Program-made: the position numbers and the translations under genes | NCBI GenBank assembly: GCA_026193155.1 | Contig: JAPHSI010000149.1 | Coordinates: 1-11,020 of the forward strand | Length of the DNA stretch: 11,020 nt | Origin: Sulfurimonadaceae bacterium | Lineage (GTDB): Bacteria; Campylobacterota; Campylobacteria; Campylobacterales; Sulfurimonadaceae | Direction of reading: 5' to 3' | Notes under the pieces: model-generated | Seen by the model: the letters and a program-made list of their open reading frames with translations, nothing else | Databases searched by the model: none | What the model was told of the DNA's origin: nothing | Shown: positions 1 through 6,131 of the stretch, piece by piece | Layout of the letters: each line of letters begins with the position of its first letter | Position numbering within the stretch: position 1 is the stretch's first letter

Positions 1-1
1 A

Positions 2-895
2 AAAGACATATCTTTGCAAGTTACATCACTATATTTTAATATGCATATTATAAAAGCCGACGTAATTTCTCTCGAACAATCGAAAAAGCAATTAGAAGAA
101 CAATTACATCAACAACAAAAATTTTTTGAGGCTAAACTTGTTACAGAGGATAATGTAGCAAGAATTGAAGCAGCTATAGCAAATACAGATTACCAAATAG
201 AGGTAAAAAAATATGCTTATGATGAATACTCTTCCCTACTTCGAACATTAACCAATATGGAAATAGATGCTTTAAAACAACAAAGTATAATTGAACCAAC
301 TCAAGTTGAAGTTAAAGAGTTGGATTCTATAAAATCTATGCAAGCAAAAGCAGAATCTGTGGGATACAAAGCTGAACAACTTGACAGTTCCAACTATCCG
401 ACTGTAACTCTTAGTGATAAATACTCATACTATAAATATGGAGATGATGGACTTGAAAAACTAGGAATCCCAAATGTTGAAAGAATTGAGAATCAAAACG
501 TAATTACACTAAGCCTTAATATGAAACTTTTTGATTTTGGAGCAGCTTCAAAACAAAGAGAAGTTGTTTTATCTGAACAAAATGCACTTTTTTCACAGCT
601 TGCTTATAAAAAGAAAGAAGTAGAAGAGGACATAAAACTAGCTCTTCGCTCAATCAAAAAAGCGAAAAAACTTTTATATGCATCTGAATTGTCTCAAGAT
701 GCTTCTAACAGAACATACAACATAGTGCATAAAAAATATAAAGCACGTGTGGTTGACTATGTAAACTACTTAGACGCCCTTAGTAATAAGATTGAAGCAG
801 ATGCACAATACAATCGTGCATTTGGTGCACTGCAAATTTCATATGCAAAGTATTACTACTACATTGGACTTGATATAAAGGAATATATAAAATGA
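2..895 (+). CDS. cmeD: TolC-family outer membrane efflux channel (5' partial)
   Basis: This is the C-terminal part of a TolC/OEP-family outer-membrane channel, the exit duct of a tripartite efflux pump. The frame is open to the left edge (codons for K-D-I-S precede the TTG at 14), so the true start lies outside the window. About 298 residues are present; family members are usually 420-480, so roughly the first third is missing. What remains fits the fold: long amphipathic helices rich in Q, E, K and A, including the stretch FEAKLVTEDNVARIEAAIAN, typical of TolC periplasmic helices. A beta-strand segment follows (NVITLSLNMKLFDFGAASKQ), then a second helical pair ending with the conserved-looking VDYVNYLDALSN. 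The stop overlaps the next start (ATGA), so it is co-translated with the fusion protein. Order and neighbours match CmeD/HefA; the symbol rests on that synteny. TolC-family membership is secure, the substrate is unknown. Confidence 0.9.
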   Translation, partial: KDISLQVTSLYFNMHIIKADVISLEQSKKQLEEQLHQQQKFFEAKLVTEDNVARIEAAIANTDYQIEVKKYAYDEYSSLLRTLTNMEIDALKQQSIIEPTQVEVKELDSIKSMQAKAESVGYKAEQLDSSNYPTVTLSDKYSYYKYGDDGLEKLGIPNVERIENQNVITLSLNMKLFDFGAASKQREVVLSEQNALFSQLAYKKKEVEEDIKLALRSIKKAKKLLYASELSQDASNRTYNIVHKKYKARVVDYVNYLDALSNKIEADAQYNRAFGALQISYAKYYYYIGLDIKEYIK

Positions 896-1635
896 TAAAA
901 ATACTATTAACGACACTTGTTTTAAACTCACTAATTTTTGCACAGGATATTTATGCTACTTTTAATGTTGAAGCAGCAAAAGAATCTAAACTTACTTTAT
1001 CCTCCAGCGGTATAGTTAAAAAAATATATACAGATATAGGGGATAAAGTTAAAAAAGACCAACTTCTTCTAGAGTTAGATAACGAAGACTTAAAAACTTC
1101 TATTTTACTTGAGAAGAAAAAAATAGAATTAGCAAAATTAAATTTAAAATATTCAAAAAAAGCTTATGAACGTATTGTTAAAATTAAGGATGTGATAGAT
1201 GAAGAAAAGTATGACAATGCTATTTCAAACTACGAACGCTCTCAAATACAGTTAGCACAAGCCAAAGCAAGTCTTGCCAACAAAGAGGCACAGCTAGAAA
1301 AAACATATCTTAGAGCACCTTATGAGGGTGTTATAAGCTCCAAAGATATAGAACTTGGTTCTGGTGTCAGCTCGGCTAAGATGGAGACACTTTTTACTCT
1401 TATAACACCAAATGAACAAATACTTAAAATTTTGGTTGATGAGAAGTATCTTAAAAAGATAAAAGTAGGACAAATTTTTAGATACAGTGTAGATAGTTCA
1501 GACACTAAAAGAGAAGCAAAAGTATCTAAGATATATCCATCAATAAATCCAAAAAAACGCTCTGTTACTTTGGAAGTTCTTGCCAATGATTTAAAAGTCG
1601 GTATGTTCGGTCACGGTTATTTAAAGGTTGACTAA
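892..1635 (+). CDS. cmeE: RND efflux periplasmic adaptor (HlyD/AcrA-type membrane fusion protein)
   Basis: This is the periplasmic adaptor linking the RND pump to the TolC channel. The start is supported by AAAGGA at 877-882, 9 nt upstream, and by a 4-nt ATGA overlap with the channel gene. A short signal peptide covers residues 1-17 (hydrophobic, ending IFA before Q18) with no lipobox cysteine, so the protein is probably not a lipoprotein, unlike AcrA. A biotinyl-lipoyl-like half-motif lies around residues 30-65 (SGIVKKIYTDIGDKVKKDQL). A Lys/Glu/Ala-rich alpha-helical hairpin follows (about 66-135), then the second lipoyl half with the hallmark LRAPYEGVIS (140-149), and a beta-barrel region to the end. 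At 247 residues it is much shorter than AcrA (about 390) and lacks most of the membrane-proximal domain. This short form is known from CmeE and HefB, which supports the assignment. Confidence 0.9.
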   Translation: MIKILLTTLVLNSLIFAQDIYATFNVEAAKESKLTLSSSGIVKKIYTDIGDKVKKDQLLLELDNEDLKTSILLEKKKIELAKLNLKYSKKAYERIVKIKDVIDEEKYDNAISNYERSQIQLAQAKASLANKEAQLEKTYLRAPYEGVISSKDIELGSGVSSAKMETLFTLITPNEQILKILVDEKYLKKIKVGQIFRYSVDSSDTKREAKVSKIYPSINPKKRSVTLEVLANDLKVGMFGHGYLKVD

Positions 1636-4600
1636 TGTATAAATTTGCTATAGAGCGTCCAATAACGACATTAATGCTTTTTCTATCTTTAGTCTTTTTT
1701 GGCTTTATGAGTTTTAAAAATATGAATACGGTATTGTTCCCAAAAGTTGACTTTCCTATTATTACGGTACAAACAAACTACTACGGGGCTGACCCTGCTA
1801 CAATAGAATCTAAGGTCACGGAGAAAATAGAAGAAGCAGTATCATCTATTTCAGGACTCGATAAAATGAGTTCTATAAGTAGTGAAAATGTATCTGTAGT
1901 TAGTTTAATATTTGATATTGAGGTAGACATAACAGAGGCTGCAAATGATGTAAGAGATAAAATTTCGGCACTTAGCTTGGATTCTGCTATAGAAAAACCT
2001 ATTGTAAGTAAACTTGATATCGGGGCAGCTCCTGTTCTTTCACTTTTCATCGCTTCATCAAATACTGAAGCAAACAAACTTATGATAGATGTTGATGAAA
2101 AAATAAAACCTATGATTGAGCGCCTAAAAGGTGTAGGTAATATCAAAACTATCGGTTACCAAGATAGGGAAATTCGTATATACCCTGATCCTTTTGCACT
2201 TAGAAAGTATGGTATCACTACACTTGATTTAGAGAAACTTATCCAAGCTTCAAATATTAAAATAAGCGGTGGAAAACTTGTAGCTGAAAAAAATCAAACT
2301 ATAGTTAACATACGTGCAAATGCTATGAGCATAGACTCACTTGAGAATTTTGAAATACTTCAAGGTGTTAAACTAAAAGATATCGCAAAAATAAAAGACG
2401 GCATTGAGGATGCAAAAAGTATATCTACACTTAACGGAGAACCGGGTGTAATTTTGCAGATTCAAAAGCTATCAGATGCAAATACATTAAATGTTATCAA
2501 TAGAATCAAAGCCGTAATCCCAGATATTCAAAAAAGAGTTGGAGATAACTATAAATTACAATATTTTAACGATACGTCAGATTTTATCAATAACTCACTA
2601 GAACATGTTTTATTTGACCTTATATATGGTGGTATATTAGCAATTATAATTGTATTTTTCTTTTTAAGGAATCTTACGGCCACTTTAGTATCTGCTGTGG
2701 CAATCCCAACTTCAATCATAGGTACATTTTTTCTTATGGATATCTTTGGATATGATTTAAATAAAGTCAGTATGCTCGGTCTCACCCTTGCAATCGGTAT
2801 ATTTATTGATGATGCCATAGTTGTCATAGAAAACATATATAAAAAGATGGAAAAAGGACTAAACAAAGTTGAGGCTTCCATTGAAGGTACACGTGAGATT
2901 GCTTTTTCAATCCTTGCAATATCAGCTATGCTTTTATCCGTATTTATTCCAGTTAGTATGATGAGTAGTATTGTAGGGCAGTTTTTTAATGCTTTTGCAT
3001 TCACTGTAGCTATCGGTATCTTTATATCTTACTTTGTAGCTGTTATGCTTATACCGACACTTAGTGCCAGAGTTTTAAAAAAAGGTGAATCAAAATTTTA
3101 TCATATGACAGAACCAATTTTTGTAGCTATAGACAAGAGCTACGTAAAGATTGTAGGACTTACTATCAAGTATGCAAAAACTACTATTTTAGTGGCTTTT
3201 TTAACACTTATCGGAAGTTTTTCCATGGCAGGTATGATAGGTATGGACTTCGCTCCAAAAGAGGATAAAAGTGAAATTGAAGTTACTCTAAAAGCTCCTA
3301 TAGGTGTGAGTTTAGAGGAGATGGGTCGTCGCAGTGAAGCAATAGCTAAAAAAGTGAAAGAAAATCCATATGTAGAATATACTGCACTAACAGTAGCTTA
3401 TAACAACACCCAAGATGCACATAAAGCACAAATATATGTAAAACTGATAGATGTCTCAAAAAGAACAACTACTCAAGCTGAGATTATTAGCACACTAAGA
3501 GAATCACTCAAAGGTTTTAAAGGTTTTGAGAGAATAGCAGTTGCAGATATACCTAATATCAAAGGTGCTGGAGCAAATGCACCGTTTGTTATGGTACTAC
3601 AAGGTCCTGATTTAGACGAGCTTCAAGCAGTTGTTAAAAAGATTAAAGACAGAATGGGTAAAAATGAAGGAATAGTTGAAATTGCAGATAATTTTGAAAC
3701 AGGAAAACCGGAACTCTCTATTGAAATAAAACGTGAAGAAGCTGCAAACTTAGGTGTATCAGTTCAAGAAATAAGTTCAATTATATCTACCATACTCTCA
3801 AGTAATAGTGCAATAAGTCAGTTTGAAGAAAATGGAAAACAGTATGATATCACGATGCGTTTTGATGATAAATATAGAAAAAGTGTTGAAGATCTAAAAC
3901 GTCTTGAGGTAAAAACAGCTGAAGGCAACTTTGTAGCACTTGAAGGTTTAGTGAACTTTGAGAGCACAACGGGACCTGCTTCAATTAACCACTACAACAG
4001 ACAACGTCAAATAAGTATAGAAGCCAACCTTGCAGGAGTCCCACTTGGTGAAGCAGTTTCAACTGCACTAAAAGGGATAGAAGCAGACTTAGGGGACAAT
4101 GTAAAGTACAGCTTTTTAGGTATGGCTGAAGAGATGGGAAAAATGGGTAAAGACTTTGGTATGGCATTTGGTTTAGCATTTTTAATGATGTATATAATTT
4201 TAGCTGCACTTTATGAGTCGTTACTGCAACCTTTAATCATAATGGTAGCACTTCCATTATCATTTATAGGTGTTTTATTAGCACTTATTCTAGCCGGCAA
4301 AAACTTTAACTTATTTACTATGATGGGTATAATCTTACTTATGGGTATGGTTGGTAAAAACGCAGTACTACTAGTTGACTTTGCGAACCAGCAACTTAAA
4401 AAGGGGCTTAGTGTGACAGAAGCATTAATTCTTGCAGGAGAGAAAAGACTCCGCCCTATTTTGATGACAACCTTTGCTATGGTTTTTGCAATGCTCCCTC
4501 TTGTATTTATGAAAGGTGCAGGATACGAGTCTAACTCACCTATGGCAACGGCAGTCGTAGGTGGACTTATTTCATCTATGATTTTAACACTTCTGATAGT

Positions 4601-4691
4601 GCCTGCTATATATAAATTTTTAAGTCCGCTAGATATTTGGATGCGAAAGTTTTATGATCTAAATTTTATGAAAGAAACAAAAGATAAATAG
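1635..4691 (+). CDS. cmeF: RND-family inner membrane efflux transporter (AcrB/CmeF-like)
   Basis: This is a proton-driven efflux pump of the RND superfamily (AcrB/HAE1 type), 1018 residues, full length for the family. The layout is the expected internal duplication: TM1 at about 8-28, a first periplasmic porter region to about 320, TM2-TM6 at about 325-470, TM7 at about 511-535, a second porter region, and TM8-TM12 from about 838 to 990. The proton-relay residues are all present: D392-D393 in IGIFIDDAIVV (AcrB D407/D408), K908 in MVGKNAVLLVDF (K940), and R938 and T945 in RLRPILMT (R971/T978). It should therefore be active. The start codon overlaps the preceding stop (TAATG), with AAAGG at 1623-1627 as ribosome site. 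Gene order and size match CmeF/HefC. Likely cargo is hydrophobic or amphipathic compounds such as bile-like detergents or antibiotics, but the sequence does not fix it. Confidence 0.95.
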   Translation: MYKFAIERPITTLMLFLSLVFFGFMSFKNMNTVLFPKVDFPIITVQTNYYGADPATIESKVTEKIEEAVSSISGLDKMSSISSENVSVVSLIFDIEVDITEAANDVRDKISALSLDSAIEKPIVSKLDIGAAPVLSLFIASSNTEANKLMIDVDEKIKPMIERLKGVGNIKTIGYQDREIRIYPDPFALRKYGITTLDLEKLIQASNIKISGGKLVAEKNQTIVNIRANAMSIDSLENFEILQGVKLKDIAKIKDGIEDAKSISTLNGEPGVILQIQKLSDANTLNVINRIKAVIPDIQKRVGDNYKLQYFNDTSDFINNSLEHVLFDLIYGGILAIIIVFFFLRNLTATLVSAVAIPTSIIGTFFLMDIFGYDLNKVSMLGLTLAIGIFIDDAIVVIENIYKKMEKGLNKVEASIEGTREIAFSILAISAMLLSVFIPVSMMSSIVGQFFNAFAFTVAIGIFISYFVAVMLIPTLSARVLKKGESKFYHMTEPIFVAIDKSYVKIVGLTIKYAKTTILVAFLTLIGSFSMAGMIGMDFAPKEDKSEIEVTLKAPIGVSLEEMGRRSEAIAKKVKENPYVEYTALTVAYNNTQDAHKAQIYVKLIDVSKRTTTQAEIISTLRESLKGFKGFERIAVADIPNIKGAGANAPFVMVLQGPDLDELQAVVKKIKDRMGKNEGIVEIADNFETGKPELSIEIKREEAANLGVSVQEISSIISTILSSNSAISQFEENGKQYDITMRFDDKYRKSVEDLKRLEVKTAEGNFVALEGLVNFESTTGPASINHYNRQRQISIEANLAGVPLGEAVSTALKGIEADLGDNVKYSFLGMAEEMGKMGKDFGMAFGLAFLMMYIILAALYESLLQPLIIMVALPLSFIGVLLALILAGKNFNLFTMMGIILLMGMVGKNAVLLVDFANQQLKKGLSVTEALILAGEKRLRPILMTTFAMVFAMLPLVFMKGAGYESNSPMATAVVGGLISSMILTLLIVPAIYKFLSPLDIWMRKFYDLNFMKETKDK

Positions 4692-4709
4692 TCTTTTAAT
4701 ATAAGAATT

Positions 4710-4718
4710 TGATATAAT
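4710..4718 (+). promoter_or_regulatory. Extended -10 promoter for the porin-PBP-cyclase operon
   Basis: The 52-bp gap between the RND gene and the porin gene contains TGATATAAT: a perfect TATAAT (4713-4718) with a TG one base upstream, the extended -10 form. No convincing TTGACA lies about 17 bp further up, as is common in Campylobacterota sigma-70 promoters. Transcription would start near 4725, leaving a leader of about 20 nt. The leader carries only a weak ribosome site (TATGGA, 4732-4737) before the ATG at 4744. No hairpin terminator is visible in the gap, so read-through from the efflux operon is also possible. Confidence 0.65.
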
Positions 4719-4743
4719 CTATAAAATATTTTATGGATTATTT

Positions 4744-5724
4744 ATGAGACTGATTTTCTTTTTTACTTTTTTAACGACTATACTCCTACAGGCATATGAA
4801 ATAGGTAGGGGTTATAAATTACATGATGCACTTCATTTAGGGGGTTATTTCTCTACTGATTACTCTAATACTAAAGAAAAAAGTCTTTTTAGACTTGATG
4901 ATGTAGCTTTACTCGCTTATGGTAATTTAAATAATGAATTATCATATTTAATAGAGATGGAAGCTGCTCCATTTTACACTTATGAATACAAAACAGAGAA
5001 AGAGACAAAAGACACTTATTTCCATAAAGAAAGACTCTATCTTGATTACAAATATTCCGAAAGTATTAACTTAAGAATAGGAAAACAAATAACACCTATA
5101 GGTTATTGGAATTTAGAACCTATAAATGTATTAAGAGAAACAAGTTCAAATCCTATTTTAAGTAGTGAAATGTTTCCAAAATTTTTATCCGGAATTGATA
5201 TATATGGTTATATTCCAAGTTTTGATTCTATAAGTTATCATATGTTTGGACAAAAAAATAAAGACTTAGATGAAGAATATATAAATATCAAAAATAAACA
5301 TTTTTTTGGTCTTAGTATAGAAAATGAAAGTAATTTTGATTTTCTATATGGAGGAAGTATAGGCGAATTTATATCTGAAGACAACAAACGTTCTAGGTAC
5401 CTATCATTTAATTTAAAACATGATGTTGGTCTTTTAAATACTCAAGCAGAAGCCGTAATTAGTAATATACATGATAATAATACAAATAAATCCGATTATA
5501 AAATTGCAACGTATATACAACCTATTTATAGAATAAACTCTCAAAACAGTATCGTTGCTAGATATGAGTATTTCAAAGACAATGCACTTAATATCAAACG
5601 AAACTTGGGCTTACTCGGCTATAGTTATAGACCTGTATATTCAGTTTCATTCAAAGGTGAGTATCAAATACACTCCAATAGTAATTTAAATAAATTTATA
5701 ATATCTTTTTCGGTTCTGTTCTAA
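4744..5724 (+). CDS. Outer membrane porin-like beta-barrel protein (OprO/P-like)
   Basis: This is a predicted outer-membrane beta-barrel of 326 residues. The N-terminal signal peptide spans about residues 1-17 (very hydrophobic, ending LLQA before YEIGRG). The rest alternates polar and hydrophobic residues in short strands, rich in Y, F, N and S. The segment around 100-122 (YLDYKYSESINLRIGKQITP, then IGYW) resembles the strand-turn 'RxGKxxTPxG' signature of phosphate-selective porin O/P relatives. The last residue is phenylalanine in an alternating ISFSVLF end, the usual BAM-recognition signature. It is the first gene after an extended -10 promoter. Its stop overlaps the start of the small PBP-like gene (TAATG), so the two are made together. 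The likely role is a channel or docking barrel supplying the periplasmic sensor encoded downstream. The barrel call is strong; phosphate selectivity is only suggested by family and neighbour. Codon use is very AT-rich: one 60-base line (5281-5340) is about 17% GC. Confidence 0.8.
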   Translation: MRLIFFFTFLTTILLQAYEIGRGYKLHDALHLGGYFSTDYSNTKEKSLFRLDDVALLAYGNLNNELSYLIEMEAAPFYTYEYKTEKETKDTYFHKERLYLDYKYSESINLRIGKQITPIGYWNLEPINVLRETSSNPILSSEMFPKFLSGIDIYGYIPSFDSISYHMFGQKNKDLDEEYINIKNKHFFGLSIENESNFDFLYGGSIGEFISEDNKRSRYLSFNLKHDVGLLNTQAEAVISNIHDNNTNKSDYKIATYIQPIYRINSQNSIVARYEYFKDNALNIKRNLGLLGYSYRPVYSVSFKGEYQIHSNSNLNKFIISFSVLF

Positions 5725-6131
5725 TGAAGTTCTTAAAAATAATATTTTTAATATCAATTACATTTTCATTATATGCTGGTGAATATGCTGTGGTAGTAAA
5801 CAAAAAAAATAAGATTGATAAAATTTCCAAAAAACAGCTAAAAAATATTTTTTTAAAAAAAAGACACTTTATTGACAATCAAAAGATTGTTGCGATAAAT
5901 GTATCTGCAAATATGCCACTTAGAATGAAGTTTGAGAAAAGTATCTTACAAATGAGTCGCGAGAAACTAAATAGTTTTTGGACAAAACAACATTTTCATG
6001 GAATTTCTCCACCGTTAACACAATCATCGACTAATTCTGTAAAGTTATTTGTAAAAAATGTAGACGGTGCTATGGGATATCTTCCAAAAAACTTGATTGA
6101 TGACAGTATCAAGGTAATATATGAGTTTTAA
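5724..6131 (+). CDS. Small secreted phosphate-binding-protein-like domain protein
   Basis: This is a 135-residue secreted protein with a Sec signal peptide at 1-18 (hydrophobic core IIFLISITFSL, cleavage after YA before GEY). The mature part, about 117 residues, resembles one lobe of PstS-type periplasmic binding proteins ('phosphate ABC transporter substrate-binding' family, PBP-like). Supporting features are ISKKQLKNIFLKK (34-46), a pattern seen where such domains read 'lsk.el..IFlGk', an NVSANMPLRMKFEK segment (59-72), SREKLNSFWTKQHFHG (78-93), and the C-terminal GAMGYLP (115-121). Full PstS is about 320-350 residues, so this is a minimal version without an obvious second lobe. No ABC permease or ATPase genes are adjacent, which argues for sensing rather than transport. 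It overlaps the porin stop by 1 nt and the cyclase start by 11 nt, and has no clear ribosome site of its own, so it probably depends on coupling. The ligand is unknown. Confidence 0.8.
   Translation: MKFLKIIFLISITFSLYAGEYAVVVNKKNKIDKISKKQLKNIFLKKRHFIDNQKIVAINVSANMPLRMKFEKSILQMSREKLNSFWTKQHFHGISPPLTQSSTNSVKLFVKNVDGAMGYLPKNLIDDSIKVIYEF
6111..6114 (+). promoter_or_regulatory. Ribosome binding site fixing the cyclase start
   Basis: AAGG lies 6 nt before the ATG at 6121, inside the end of the small PBP-like gene. It supports this start, which overlaps the upstream gene by 11 nt and gives the complete first transmembrane segment. Confidence 0.6.

Noticed and set aside
1320..1586. Minus-strand open frame of 88 codons inside the adaptor gene
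   Set aside because: It lies wholly opposite a well-supported gene and its translation resembles no protein family.
1781..3004. Two minus-strand open frames (1781-2146 and 2549-3004) opposite the RND pump gene
   Set aside because: Both mirror the codon structure of the pump, which carries intact family motifs throughout; neither product has recognisable features.
3985..4209. Minus-strand frame of 74 codons, Leu/Ser/Pro-rich
   Set aside because: Low-complexity antisense of the pump's second porter region and TM8, with no ribosome site.
4692..4743. CRP-type cAMP-responsive site upstream of the cyclase operon
   Set aside because: No TGTGA/TCACA-like inverted half-sites are present in the gap.
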